From Ponticaulis koreensis DSM 19734 (GTDB taxonomy: Bacteria; Pseudomonadota; Alphaproteobacteria; Caulobacterales; Hyphomonadaceae), in the NCBI RefSeq assembly GCF_000420665.1, contig NZ_ATVJ01000002.1, forward strand, positions 186,001 through 250,000: a stretch of DNA of 64,000 nucleotides. The letters are read 5' to 3'. Positions 7,306 through 19,150 of the stretch are shown piece by piece; the first letter of the stretch is position 1, and each line of letters begins with the position of its first letter. Both the position numbers and the translations under genes were made by a program. Below the pieces are notes generated by a model, which saw only the letters and a program-made list of their open reading frames with translations, had not been told where the DNA came from and did not search any database.

Positions 7306-8886
7306 ATGGCGGCGACCACCTATGAGTTTCGCCCTGGGAGGGCAAAAACAGACCTATTTTCAGCGCTTCTCAAGGCAAAATCTCAGTTTGGTGGCAAACG
7401 CGAGATACTTGTCGATGGTGATGGACGAACCCTCACTTACAAAGAGATCGTTCAGGCGTCTTTCGCTCTCGGAAATGCGCTCAAAAAGCTCACGGACAAA
7501 GGCGAACATGTCGGTTTGATGCTGCCGACGGGTGCCGGCGCGGTAATCGGCTTTTACGCGCTTGAAGCGTATGGCCGCGTACCCGCAATGTTCAACTTCA
7601 CGGCGGGTAGCCGCAATCTCAAAGCAGCCGGTAAAGCAGCTCAGGTTACAAAGCTCATTACTGCTCACAAGTTTGTCGAACTCGGAAATCTTGAGCCCCT
7701 CATCGAGCAATTGTCGGAAGACTTCGAAATCATCTATCTGGAGGATGTTCGCGAAGGGCTTTCTCTGGGTGACAAAATCGCAGCCGGTCTCGGCCCTATC
7801 TTTCCATCACTCTTCAAAGCTTCGCCGAGCTATAAGAGTACGGGCGTTGTGCTGTTCACCTCGGGTACTGAGGGCGATCCAAAAGGCGTCGTGCTCTCTC
7901 ACGAGAACGTTCTTTCGAATGTCGAGCAGGTCCGCGCACATATAGATCTCTATCCCGAAACCGATATCCTCTTTAACCCGCTTCCAACGTTTCACTGCTT
8001 CGGCCTGACCGTTGGCGCAGTGTTGCCTTTGATTGCAGGGATTAAGAGCATCTTCCACCCTACCCCGCTCCAGCCTAGGGAAATCGCTCACCGGATTCGC
8101 GATACCGGATCTACGATTCTTCTGGCGACTGACACGTTCATCTCACAATATGCGCGCGCGGGTGACCAAGGTGATCTCGCCACCCTTCGCCTCTCAGTCT
8201 GCGGCGCTGAGCGTGTGCGCGATGAGACTCGCCAGATGGTGCGGAAAAAGTACAATATCGAAATTCTGGAAGGCTATGGCGCTACAGAAGCCTCACCTGT
8301 CGTTGCGGCGAATTCTGTTGGCGGAAACGTTCCCGGCACTGTCGGACAGTTGATGCCAGGAATGGAGCACAAGCTTGAGCCTGTTCCAGGCATTGAAGCA
8401 GGTGGCCGATTATTCGTTCGCGGCCCTAACGTAATGAAAGGTTATCTACGTTCGTCAGCTCCGGGTGTATTGGAACCGCCTGTCGATGGCTGGCACGACA
8501 CCGGTGATATCGTCACTGTTGACGATCAGGGCTTCATCCGTATCCGTGGACGCGTGAAACGTTTTGCAAAGGTCGGTGGCGAAATGGTTTCGCTAGCAGT
8601 TGTCGAAAACTGCGCATCAGCGATCTGGCCAGACAATATGCACGCTGCTGCGACCATCCCAGATCCCCGCAAAGGCGAACAAGTCGTTCTTCTATCTGAC
8701 GCAGAAGCCGTAAATCGCCCTGATCTTCTGGCGTGGGCGCAAAACCACGGCGTCTCAGAACTCGCCGTTCCGCGTAAAGTTTTCCATGTGGAAGAGATTC
8801 CGGTGCTCGGCACTGGTAAAGTCGATTATGGCAGCGTCAGTAAAAAAGCGCTTGAACTGGCGGGAGTTACCCCGCCAGAAACGTGA
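7306..8886 (+). CDS. Aas-like acyl-ACP/acyl-CoA synthetase (AMP-forming)
   Basis: ANL-superfamily adenylating enzyme, 526 residues. It shows the phosphate loop TSGTEGDPKG (about 186-195), the YGATEASPV motif, GWHDTGD, and a C-terminal hinge and lysine region ending GTGKVDYGS. The run RGRVKRFAKVGGEMVSL is very like the acyl-ACP synthetase half of Aas, which re-acylates lysophospholipid, so the substrate is probably a long-chain fatty acid loaded on ACP or CoA. The acyltransferase half of Aas is absent. It is transcribed against its neighbours and abuts lpd convergently with no spacer. Exact substrate is inference. Confidence 0.88.
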   Translation: MAATTYEFRPGRAKTDLFSALLKAKSQFGGKREILVDGDGRTLTYKEIVQASFALGNALKKLTDKGEHVGLMLPTGAGAVIGFYALEAYGRVPAMFNFTAGSRNLKAAGKAAQVTKLITAHKFVELGNLEPLIEQLSEDFEIIYLEDVREGLSLGDKIAAGLGPIFPSLFKASPSYKSTGVVLFTSGTEGDPKGVVLSHENVLSNVEQVRAHIDLYPETDILFNPLPTFHCFGLTVGAVLPLIAGIKSIFHPTPLQPREIAHRIRDTGSTILLATDTFISQYARAGDQGDLATLRLSVCGAERVRDETRQMVRKKYNIEILEGYGATEASPVVAANSVGGNVPGTVGQLMPGMEHKLEPVPGIEAGGRLFVRGPNVMKGYLRSSAPGVLEPPVDGWHDTGDIVTVDDQGFIRIRGRVKRFAKVGGEMVSLAVVENCASAIWPDNMHAAATIPDPRKGEQVVLLSDAEAVNRPDLLAWAQNHGVSELAVPRKVFHVEEIPVLGTGKVDYGSVSKKALELAGVTPPET

Positions 8887-10299
8887 TTACATGTGTACGA
8901 CACGATCATAGGCATCCAGTACGCTCTCATGCATCATCTCTGAGAGCGTCGGGTGCGGGAAGACGGTTTCCATCAGTTCCGCTTCAGTAAGCTCACCTTG
9001 GCGAGCCACGACATAACCCTGAATGAGCTCTGTCACTTCTGCACCAATCATATGGGCACCAAGCAGTTCGCCGGTTTTTTCGTCGAACACCGTTTTGATG
9101 AGACCTTCCGGTTCGCCAAGCGCGATCGCCTTACCATTGCCAATGAACGGGAACTTGCCCACTTTCACTTTGCGGCCAGCCTCTTTCGCCTTTGCCTCTG
9201 TCAGGCCAACTGAAGCAATCTGCGGGTGGCAATACGTGCATCCCGGAATATTCCATGTTTCAAAGGCATGCGGGTTCTTACCCGCGATTTTCTCGACGCA
9301 GACAATTCCTTCATGGCTAGCTTTGTGAGCAAGCCAAGGCGGCCCCGTCAGGTCGCCAATTGCGTGGAGGCCCTTAACATTGGTTTGTCCGAAGCCGTTC
9401 ACCTCAACATGAGTGCGGTCAACTTTTACACCGAGCTCTTCGAGGCCCAGTCCTTCGACATTTCCGACGATGCCGATTGCGAGCACGATACGGTCGTACG
9501 ACTCTTTCGTCGTCTTTCCGTCTTTGCCTTTTATGGTTGCGCTAATCTGATCCTTACCTGGTTTGACGCCTTCGACTCTCGCACCGGTAACGACATTCAT
9601 TCCCTGCTTCTGGAATGATTTCAAAGCCATTGCTGAGATTTCTTCATCCTCGACAGGAAGGATACGATCCATCATCTCAACAACAGTGACCTCAGCCCCA
9701 AGCGCATTGTAAAAACTGGCGAACTCAATGCCGATAGCGCCTGAACCAATCACCAGGAGCTTCTTTGGCATAGCGTCAGGCACCATCGCTTCTTTGGCAG
9801 TCCAGATAAATTTTCCATCCGGCTCAAGACCAGCTTGAGGAACCGTACGCGCACGGGCTCCCGTCGCCAGAAGAACGTTTTTAGGCTCGTAGGTTGTCTC
9901 TTTACCGTCTTTGCCCTTCACGATCACTTTCGGTGCAGCGCCGCCTTTTGCAACGCGACCTTCACCTTCAATTACCGTGATCTTATTCTTCTTCATCAAA
10001 TGCTTCACGCCGCCCGAGAGCTGGCCTGCAATCTGACGAGAGCGTTTGACCACCGCATCAAGATCGAAGTCGACATTGTCGGCTTTCAGCCCGTAAGCCG
10101 AAGCATTCTGCATCTGGTGGTAGACCTCAGCCGTGCGGAGCAAAGCCTTGGTCGGAATACAGCCCCAGTTGAGGCAAACGCCCCCCAAAGCATCCCGTTC
10201 AACGATGGCCGTCTTCAGACCAAGCTGAGACGCACGGATCGCCGCCACATATCCGCCTGGGCCGGAACCGACGATAATCAGATCATACTTTTCTGACAT
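8887..10299 (-). CDS. lpdA: dihydrolipoyl dehydrogenase (E3)
   Basis: FAD/NAD disulfide oxidoreductase (470 residues) that reoxidises dihydrolipoyl groups of pyruvate and related dehydrogenase complexes. FAD-binding VGSGPGGYVAAIRASQLG starts at about residue 9. The redox-active pair is in GGVCLNWGCIPTK. The NAD-binding GSGAIGIEFAS lies near 180, and the C-terminal HPTLSEMMHE holds the catalytic base histidine. It is the last gene of the pdhA-pdhB-pdhC-lpd cluster, 21 bases after pdhC. Its 3' end meets the acyl synthetase stop with no intergenic space, and I see no terminator there. Confidence 0.97.
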   Translation of the reverse strand: MSEKYDLIIVGSGPGGYVAAIRASQLGLKTAIVERDALGGVCLNWGCIPTKALLRTAEVYHQMQNASAYGLKADNVDFDLDAVVKRSRQIAGQLSGGVKHLMKKNKITVIEGEGRVAKGGAAPKVIVKGKDGKETTYEPKNVLLATGARARTVPQAGLEPDGKFIWTAKEAMVPDAMPKKLLVIGSGAIGIEFASFYNALGAEVTVVEMMDRILPVEDEEISAMALKSFQKQGMNVVTGARVEGVKPGKDQISATIKGKDGKTTKESYDRIVLAIGIVGNVEGLGLEELGVKVDRTHVEVNGFGQTNVKGLHAIGDLTGPPWLAHKASHEGIVCVEKIAGKNPHAFETWNIPGCTYCHPQIASVGLTEAKAKEAGRKVKVGKFPFIGNGKAIALGEPEGLIKTVFDEKTGELLGAHMIGAEVTELIQGYVVARQGELTEAELMETVFPHPTLSEMMHESVLDAYDRVVHM

Positions 10300-10320
10300 T
10301 TGGTTGTCCTCTCAGCCCGA

Positions 10321-11634
10321 TTACAAGAGCATAGCTTCAGGCGTCTCAACGAAACGCTTAAAGGCTTGCAGCCATTTCGCGCCCTCAGCACCGCCAATTA
10401 CACGGTGGTCGCATGTAAGGGTCACGCTCAATACGGTTCGTGCGACAATACTTCCGTCATCAGCTACGACAGCGCGCTTTTCACCCACGCCAACAGACAT
10501 GATCATGCCTTCCGGCGGATTAATTATGGATCCGAACGATTTGATACCGAACATGCCCAGATTGGAGATGGAGAAGGTTCCACCTGTATATTCCTGCGGC
10601 TTGAGCTTCCGATCGCGGGCACGTGTTGCCAGATCTTTCATCTCCTCAGAAATCTCGCGAAGTCCTTTGGATTGAGCGTCCCGGATAACAGGCGTGATCA
10701 AGCCACCGTCAATCGCCACAGCGACAGAGATATTTGCCGATTTGTGATAGGCGATCCCGTTATCCGTGTAGCTCGCATTACAGTCAGGCTCTGCCATCAG
10801 AGCGAGTGCAGACGCCTTAATCAACATGTCGTTCACTGAGACCTTTACGCCTTCAGGCGCAGCCGCATTGATAGCAGAACGCGAAGAGAGAAGCTTATCG
10901 AGTTGAATATCCACTTCCAGAGGGAAGTGTGGCACTTGCATGAAGCTCTCGGTCAGGCGCTTTGCGACTGTCTTCCGCATGCCATCAAGCGGAACGAGCT
11001 CGTAGCTGTCCGGTGCATAAACGCGGTCATCAAGTACTTGAGGCAGAATGAGACCATCAGGTTTAACCTGCGAAGCTGACGTTTTCGGCTTGGCTGGCGC
11101 TCCGGCTTCCACTGCTTCAACATCATTTCGAATGATACGCCCATGAGGTCCGGAACCTTTAACGGACGCGAGGTCGACACCCTTTTGAGCAGCAATACGG
11201 CGCGCAAGGGGGCTCGCTTTGATACGGTCATCGCCCTTTTGAGTGGACGCTAGCGCTTTCGGCTTTTCAGGCTCTACTGACCCCGCTTCCGCTGACTCAG
11301 GCTCCGTTTTGGCTTCCGGCTTTTCAGCATTGCTATCCTGTTTTGCAGGGGGTTCGTCGTCGCTAGGGGCAGATATCTCGGACGCGTCTTCTCCGTCTTC
11401 GGCGAGCATAGCGATAACGGAATTCACCTTAACGCCTTCGGAGCCTTCCTCTACGAGGATTTTGGCTACCGTACCCTCATCAACGGCTTCCACTTCCATA
11501 GTCGCTTTATCAGTTTCGATTTCGGCGATTACATCTCCGGAGGCAACAGTGTCCCCTTCTTTGACAAGCCATTTCGCCAGTTTGCCTTCTTCCATCGTCG
11601 GAGAGAGCGCCGGCATTGTAATTTCAATAGCCAT
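10321..11634 (-). CDS. pdhC: pyruvate dehydrogenase E2, dihydrolipoyl acetyltransferase
   Basis: Core of the pyruvate dehydrogenase complex, 437 residues. One N-terminal lipoyl domain (about 1-80, lipoyl lysine in ETDKATME) is followed by an Ala/Pro/Glu linker. Next come a peripheral-subunit-binding domain ([21 protein letters not shown], about 138-175) and the catalytic domain. The C-terminal active-site motif reads [10 protein letters not shown]: the histidine of HxxxDG is present, but the usual aspartate is glycine (checked in the bases near 10385-10415). It is 9 bases after pdhB and shares a very similar lipoyl domain with it. Confidence 0.95.
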   Translation of the reverse strand: MAIEITMPALSPTMEEGKLAKWLVKEGDTVASGDVIAEIETDKATMEVEAVDEGTVAKILVEEGSEGVKVNSVIAMLAEDGEDASEISAPSDDEPPAKQDSNAEKPEAKTEPESAEAGSVEPEKPKALASTQKGDDRIKASPLARRIAAQKGVDLASVKGSGPHGRIIRNDVEAVEAGAPAKPKTSASQVKPDGLILPQVLDDRVYAPDSYELVPLDGMRKTVAKRLTESFMQVPHFPLEVDIQLDKLLSSRSAINAAAPEGVKVSVNDMLIKASALALMAEPDCNASYTDNGIAYHKSANISVAVAIDGGLITPVIRDAQSKGLREISEEMKDLATRARDRKLKPQEYTGGTFSISNLGMFGIKSFGSIINPPEGMIMSVGVGEKRAVVADDGSIVARTVLSVTLTCDHRVIGGAEGAKWLQAFKRFVETPEAMLL

Positions 11635-11643
11635 GACGACCTC

Positions 11644-13041
11644 CTAAATGCCTTCGCAAACCGCTTTAGCGGCTTTGACGATGTCTTCAGTTCCCGGGAG
11701 TGAAAGCGCTTCGAGGTTCGCCGCATATGGCAGCGGAACGTCGGCTTGGTGCACGCGCGCAGGAGGCGCATCAAGATAATCGAACGCCTCATCAATAACG
11801 GTTGCTACGATTTCGGCACCAACGCCCATATAGCGCCAGCCCTCTTCACAGCAAACGAGGCGGTTCGTTTTCTTCACGCTTTCTACCACGGTGCCGGTAT
11901 CGAGCGGCCGAAGCGAGCGCAAGTCGATTACTTCAGCGCTGAATCCCGCTTTGGAGAGCTGCTCTGCTGCCTCAAGGGCGAACCCGACCATACGAGAGTG
12001 TGCGACAAGCGTTACATCTGTACCTTCACGGCGGACTTTAGCCTTGCCGATTGGAAGAACCCAATCTTCCAAATCTGGAACATCAAATGTCTCACCATAA
12101 AGAAGCTCATGCTCAAGGAAGACAACCGGGTTGGGATCACGGATCGCGGCTTTGAGCAGGCCTTTCGCATCAGCCGCGTCATACGGCGCAACAACCTTCA
12201 AGCCAGGCACATGAGCATACCAGGCTGAATAGTCCTGGCTGTGTTGCGCACCAACGCGAGACGCAGCGCCGTTAGGGCCGCGGAACACGATGGAGCAACC
12301 CATCTGACCGCCCGACATATAAAGTGTCTTCGCAGCAGAGTTGATGATCTGGTCAATCGCCTGCATTGCGAAGTTGAACGTCATAAACTCGACGATCGGC
12401 TTTAGCTTGCCGAATGCAGCGCCAACGCCAAGACCGGCAAAACCATGCTCGGTGATTGGAGTGTCGACGACGCGTTTATCGCCGAATTCGTCCAGCAGAC
12501 CGCGTGTGACCTTGTAGGCCCCTTGATACTGAGCGACTTCCTCGCCCATTACGAACACGGATTCGTCGCGACGCATTTCTTCAGCCATCGCATCGCGAAG
12601 CGCGTCGCGGATGGTGTTTTCCTTGAAGCTTGTGCCTTCCGGGATTTCCGGGTCATTAGACGGCTTGAAGTCAGGCTTTGGACCTGCCGCGTCTTCGGCA
12701 ACTTCGTCCTGGACTTCTGGTGCTGGCTCGGCGTCGTCATCGTCGCTTTTCGTTTCAGCAGGCTGACTGGATGGCGCTTCCACAGAATCGGCGTCCTCGC
12801 CGTCTTCCGCCAGCATAGCAATAACGCTGTTCACTTTGACGTTTTCCGTGCCGGCTTCTACCAGAATTTTGGCAATCGTACCTTCATCAACCGCTTCGAC
12901 TTCCATGGTGGCTTTGTCGGTTTCAATTTCAGCGATCACATCGCCGGAAGAAACGGTGTCACCTTCTTTGACAAGCCATTTGGACAGTGTGCCTTCTTCC
13001 ATCGTCGGTGAAAGGGCTGGCATCATGATTTCAACAGACAT
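11644..13041 (-). CDS. pdhB: pyruvate dehydrogenase E1 beta with N-terminal lipoyl domain
   Basis: 465 residues, about 130 longer than a plain E1 beta. Residues 1-80 form a lipoyl domain with lipoyl lysine in ETDKATME; an acidic, Ala/Pro-rich linker runs to about 138. The transketolase-type pyrimidine-binding and C-terminal domains follow ([12 protein letters not shown]-type start, [31 protein letters not shown]). With PdhA it decarboxylates pyruvate on thiamine diphosphate. A lipoylated E1 beta is known in some Alphaproteobacteria, e.g. Zymomonas and Sinorhizobium. Its start overlaps the pdhA stop by one base. Confidence 0.96.
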   Translation of the reverse strand: MSVEIMMPALSPTMEEGTLSKWLVKEGDTVSSGDVIAEIETDKATMEVEAVDEGTIAKILVEAGTENVKVNSVIAMLAEDGEDADSVEAPSSQPAETKSDDDDAEPAPEVQDEVAEDAAGPKPDFKPSNDPEIPEGTSFKENTIRDALRDAMAEEMRRDESVFVMGEEVAQYQGAYKVTRGLLDEFGDKRVVDTPITEHGFAGLGVGAAFGKLKPIVEFMTFNFAMQAIDQIINSAAKTLYMSGGQMGCSIVFRGPNGAASRVGAQHSQDYSAWYAHVPGLKVVAPYDAADAKGLLKAAIRDPNPVVFLEHELLYGETFDVPDLEDWVLPIGKAKVRREGTDVTLVAHSRMVGFALEAAEQLSKAGFSAEVIDLRSLRPLDTGTVVESVKKTNRLVCCEEGWRYMGVGAEIVATVIDEAFDYLDAPPARVHQADVPLPYAANLEALSLPGTEDIVKAAKAVCEGI

Positions 13042-14039
13042 TACACGCCCTCCGATTCGATAAGTACATCGGTCCAGAGTTCTTTCGGATCCGGCAGTGG
13101 GCTCTCTTGCGCAAAATCAACAGACTTAGCGACAACAGCTTTGATGTCTTTATCGATTGCCTTCAGATCATCCTCAGAGGCTTCGCCGGCTTCAATGAGT
13201 TGTTTCTTGAGGCCTTCAATCGGGTCATGATGAGAACGTATGTCGTCAACTTCTTCCCGCTTACGGTATTTGGCAGGGTCAGACATGGAGTGACCACGGT
13301 AGCGATAGGTTTTCATCTCAAGAATCATTGGGCCCTTGCCGGAGCGAGCGTGCTCAACGGCCTTCATCCCGGCTTCGCGGACTTTCATAACGTCCATGCC
13401 GTCTACTTCCATGCCTTCGATCTCGAACGAGATACCGCGCTTGAAGAGCTCAGTCTCAGACGCATGGCGCTCAACGCTTGTGCCCATCGCGTACATATTG
13501 TTCTCGATCACATAAACGACCGGTAGCTTCCAGAGTGACGCCATGTTGAAGGCTTCATACACTTGGCCCTGGTTCGTTGCGCCATCACCAAAATAGGTCA
13601 GGCAGACGCGGTCGGTTTCTTTGTATTTGTTGGAAAATGCGAGACCGGTGCCGATAGGAACCTGTGCGCCAACAATGCCGTGGCCGCCAAAGAAGTTTTT
13701 CTCGCGGGAGAACATGTGCATCGAGCCACCCTTGCCTCGGGAATAGCCTCCTTCGCGACCTGTCAGCTCGGCCATTACACCATCAGGATCCATACCACAT
13801 GCCAGCATATGACCATGATCGCGGTATCCGGTAACAACCTGATCGCCGTCACCTATACAGTCCTGCATGCCGACGACTACGGCTTCCTGCCCAATGTATA
13901 GGTGGCAGAAACCTGCGATAAGGCCTCGACCATAAAGTTGACCGGCTTTTTCCTCGAAACGCCGGATCAAAAGCATGTCTTTGTAGAATTTAAGCTTTTG
14001 GTCAGTCGTAATTTTCGCTTTGCGGGGTGACTTACTCAA
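13041..14039 (-). CDS. pdhA: pyruvate dehydrogenase E1 alpha
   Basis: Thiamine-diphosphate subunit of E1. The cofactor motif [15 protein letters not shown], ending in ENN about 30 residues on, is clear. So are [14 protein letters not shown] near the N-terminus and the loop [14 protein letters not shown]. The frame is open to a TTG at 14084 overlapping the ftsB stop. I favour the in-frame TTG at 14039, because AGGGAG lies 6 bases upstream and the protein then starts [11 protein letters not shown], about 332 residues. No ATG is available in the region. It heads the pdhA-pdhB-pdhC-lpd run and probably follows ftsB in one transcript. Confidence 0.94.
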   Translation of the reverse strand: MSKSPRKAKITTDQKLKFYKDMLLIRRFEEKAGQLYGRGLIAGFCHLYIGQEAVVVGMQDCIGDGDQVVTGYRDHGHMLACGMDPDGVMAELTGREGGYSRGKGGSMHMFSREKNFFGGHGIVGAQVPIGTGLAFSNKYKETDRVCLTYFGDGATNQGQVYEAFNMASLWKLPVVYVIENNMYAMGTSVERHASETELFKRGISFEIEGMEVDGMDVMKVREAGMKAVEHARSGKGPMILEMKTYRYRGHSMSDPAKYRKREEVDDIRSHHDPIEGLKKQLIEAGEASEDDLKAIDKDIKAVVAKSVDFAQESPLPDPKELWTDVLIESEGV

Positions 14040-14080
14040 ATTTGTGCTCCCTATTTGGGGAGAACATAACAATTCGCCGC

Positions 14081-14413
14081 TCAATTGCTAAGACTGAAAA
14101 GGTCTTCGTTTTCGGGTTGCAGGGATGTTAATTCGGGAGGCTTCAGAATTAATTCGTTCGGATAAACGAAATGGAACTTCTGACGAGCCAGTTCCTCAAT
14201 CAGATCATCGTCCAACGAATCTGAGTAAAGCCTTTGAATTTGCGAAGATAATTCGTCGCGACGCGAAACAAGAGAGGAGCGCTCCTGCTCTAGTTCGCGG
14301 ACATCATCCTGCATACGGCTCCACTGTGAAAGTCCCTGCTGTCCCGCTATTGCATGATAGCCCAGATAACTAATTCCACCGAGCAGAACCAGGCTGACGA
14401 CAGGAAATTTCAT
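14081..14413 (-). CDS. ftsB: FtsB/DivIC-type septum formation initiator
   Basis: Small bitopic division protein, 110 residues. There is one membrane segment (about 4-22), then a heptad-rich coiled coil (QDDVRELEQERSSLVSRRDE region, about 34-65) and the conserved turn IEELARQKFHFVYPNEL. It would bind FtsL and FtsQ in the divisome. It sits between eno and pdhA, the usual alphaproteobacterial position. Its ribosome site GAGG lies in the right arm of a terminator-like hairpin immediately upstream, which could tie its translation to readthrough from eno. Confidence 0.9.
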   Translation of the reverse strand: MKFPVVSLVLLGGISYLGYHAIAGQQGLSQWSRMQDDVRELEQERSSLVSRRDELSSQIQRLYSDSLDDDLIEELARQKFHFVYPNELILKPPELTSLQPENEDLFSLSN

Positions 14414-14414
14414 G

Positions 14415-14460
14415 TAAAAGAGCCTCTTCGCGAACAGTTCGATGAATGTTGCGAAGAGGC
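14415..14460 (-). terminator. eno terminator hairpin carrying the ftsB ribosome site
   Basis: A perfect 10-base inverted repeat, GCCTCTTCGC at 14422-14431 and GCGAAGAGGC at 14451-14460, encloses a 19-base loop. Read on the minus strand it follows the eno stop (14473) by 12 bases and is followed by TCTTTT, so it looks like an intrinsic terminator. The 3' arm also contains GAGG, 9 bases before the ftsB ATG. Confidence 0.7.
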
Positions 14461-14472
14461 GTTATGATTCCG

Positions 14473-15777
<1,305 letters not shown>

Positions 15778-15786
15778 CTAATGCAC

Positions 15787-15969
15787 TTAGTCGTCTTTTG
15801 GTTCAAGCACTTGTCGACCACGATACATACCTGACTTCAGGTCAATGTGGTGTGGACGACGCAGTTCACCAGAATCCGCATCTTCGATAAATGTGTTGCC
15901 TTTGAGACGATCGTGCGCGCGGCGCATGTTACGCTTTGACGGCGTCGTCTTCCGCTTAGGAACTGCCAT
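15787..15969 (-). CDS. rpmF: 50S ribosomal protein L32
   Basis: 60-residue basic protein beginning [20 protein letters not shown], the standard L32 start, with [15 protein letters not shown] near the C-terminus. Zinc-binding cysteines found in some L32 proteins are absent, as usual in Proteobacteria. It lies between pyrG and eno, 39 bases upstream of eno, and may share a transcript with it. In other bacteria rpmF is more often beside plsX, so this placement is lineage-specific. Confidence 0.96.
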   Translation of the reverse strand: MAVPKRKTTPSKRNMRRAHDRLKGNTFIEDADSGELRRPHHIDLKSGMYRGRQVLEPKDD

Positions 15970-16102
15970 GTGTCTATTCCTGAGTATTAATCGGGCCGGG
16001 CCCGGAAAACCAAAACGCGTCTAATACACCTGATCGCAAAAACATCAACCCGTCTTGAACACGGATCGGCATTTTTCCATCAGTTATCAGACAGACTATA
16101 TA
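15970..16102 (-). other. 133-base gap between pyrG and rpmF
   Basis: No coding sequence or tRNA is visible. On the minus strand there is a short CCGT/ACGG stem followed by GATGTTTTT, a weak candidate pyrG terminator near 16040-16065. Closer to rpmF is a very GC-rich self-complementary patch (CCGGGCCCGG near 15994-16003) in an otherwise AT-rich setting. The promoter for rpmF must lie here or upstream, but I cannot identify it with confidence. Confidence 0.35.
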
Positions 16103-17793
<1,691 letters not shown>

Positions 17794-18225
17794 TTATTCT
17801 GTGGGTTGCTGCTCTTCGATGTCTGAAGGCACTGTCAGATCCGATGGAACTTCAGCATCCAGATCCGAAGGCACGCCCGGCTCTGAGCTTTCCGGAATTG
17901 CCGGCGAAGTGGAAGGTGACAGGTCGAGGTCTGACGGGAATTGACCCTGCTCGCGGTCAGCCGCTTCGAGCGCATCAGCAAGCGACCCCTGGGACGCGGC
18001 AGAGCGCGTCGAAATCGTTGTGAGTACGAGGCTGGTCGCAAAAAAGACAGCGGCAAGAATCATAGTCGTGCGTGTCAGCGCTGACGCCGCACCACGGCCG
18101 GACATTAGGCCACCGCCACCGCCGCCACCAATGCCAAGTGCACCGCCTTCAGAACGCTGAAGCAGCACGACACCGATAAGCCCGATACATGCGATGATAT
18201 GTACGACTAGAATAACGTTTTCCAT
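17794..18225 (-). CDS. secG: SecG preprotein translocase subunit with PSDL-repeat tail
   Basis: Small SecYEG partner, 143 residues. Two membrane segments (about 3-22 and 53-72) flank the family-typical loop LLQRSEGGALG followed by a glycine run. The C-terminal 70 residues are acidic and low in complexity, with four PSDL or PSDI repeats (97-100, 119-122, 127-130, 133-136). This tail is the unusual part; SecG core function does not require it. The gene sits between tpiA and pyrG, the usual place in Alphaproteobacteria. An upstream TTGGCT, 17 bases, TATCGG arrangement in the 84-base gap could be its promoter, but the match is weak. Confidence 0.92.
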   Translation of the reverse strand: MENVILVVHIIACIGLIGVVLLQRSEGGALGIGGGGGGGLMSGRGAASALTRTTMILAAVFFATSLVLTTISTRSAASQGSLADALEAADREQGQFPSDLDLSPSTSPAIPESSEPGVPSDLDAEVPSDLTVPSDIEEQQPTE

Positions 18226-18309
18226 AACCGCCTACTTTTCCACGGAACCAAAGCGCGTTCCGATACACCCCTCAAATGGTTTAGCCAAGCCCCTAGCGCA
18301 AGCTTGTTT

Positions 18310-19053
18310 TCAGGCTCCGGCAATAATCCCGAGGAAATCTGCTGCTTTCAAACTCGCGCCGCCCACTAGCGCGCCATTCACTTCTGCTACGCCGAGAATT
18401 TCCGCGGCGTTCGACGGCTTCACTGAACCGCCATAAAGAAGGCGGACCTTATCAGCGTTCTCGACGCCAATTTCCTGCAACTTACTACGCAGAAAATTGT
18501 GCGCAGTATTGATATCAGAAGTCTCTGGAACGAGGCCCGTTCCAATCGCCCATACAGGTTCATATGCTACAACATATTGATCACCCGCAACGCCTGGAGG
18601 AATAGAGTTTGCAATCTGGTCGCCAAGAACGCTCAGCGTTTCACCAGCTTCGCGCTGCGCCAGTGTCTCACCGATGCAGACGATGGGTGTAATTCCGGCG
18701 CGCAATGCAGCTTCAGCTTTGTCTCGGACGACAGCATTTGTTTCGCCATGATCGGTTCGTCTTTCGGAGTGACCAACGATAACGAAGGTGGCCCCCATGT
18801 CCGAGATCATTTCTGCGCTGACATCACCAGTGTGCGCGCCTGATGCATTGGCATGGCAATCCTGGCCTCCTACGGAAATAGCATTTCCATCGAAAACTGA
18901 AACCATACGATCAATTAATGTAGCCGGCGGGCAGATGAGAACGTCTACGCTGTAATTGCCTTGTGAAAGCCCTTCCACGAGTAATTCTGCTTCGGTCAGA
19001 GACGATTTCAGACCGTTCATCTTCCAGTTTCCGGCAATCAAAGGCTTGAGCAT
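18310..19053 (-). CDS. tpiA: triosephosphate isomerase
   Basis: Interconverts dihydroxyacetone phosphate and glyceraldehyde 3-phosphate; 247 residues from the chosen start. Catalytic features are the lysine in AGNWKMNG, histidine in VIVGHSERRTDHGE, glutamate in AYEPVWAIGTG, and the phosphate-binding GGSVKPSNA and GGASL. The frame is open to 19122, but ATG 19053 gives the standard N-terminus MLKPLIAGNWKMNG and has GGAA 8 bases upstream. It is divergent from ppiD and 84 bases upstream of secG. Confidence 0.96.
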   Translation of the reverse strand: MLKPLIAGNWKMNGLKSSLTEAELLVEGLSQGNYSVDVLICPPATLIDRMVSVFDGNAISVGGQDCHANASGAHTGDVSAEMISDMGATFVIVGHSERRTDHGETNAVVRDKAEAALRAGITPIVCIGETLAQREAGETLSVLGDQIANSIPPGVAGDQYVVAYEPVWAIGTGLVPETSDINTAHNFLRSKLQEIGVENADKVRLLYGGSVKPSNAAEILGVAEVNGALVGGASLKAADFLGIIAGA

Positions 19054-19066
19054 AGCGTATTCCATC

Positions 19067-19095
19067 TTGAATGAGAGACCAATCCCGCCTAGCAA
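19067..19095 (+). promoter_or_regulatory. possible ppiD-trp promoter
   Basis: TTGAAT (19067-19072) and TAGCAA (19090-19095) are separated by 17 bases in the tpiA/ppiD divergent gap. The -10 match is poor. A ribosome site AGGA lies 7 bases before the ppiD ATG. No trp leader peptide or attenuator is visible before ppiD or in the 13-base ppiD-trpE gap. Confidence 0.25.
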
Positions 19096-19150
19096 GCCAG
19101 ATCGACACGTGCAAGAAAGCAAATAAAGCGATTGGCCGCAGGACTACTTC

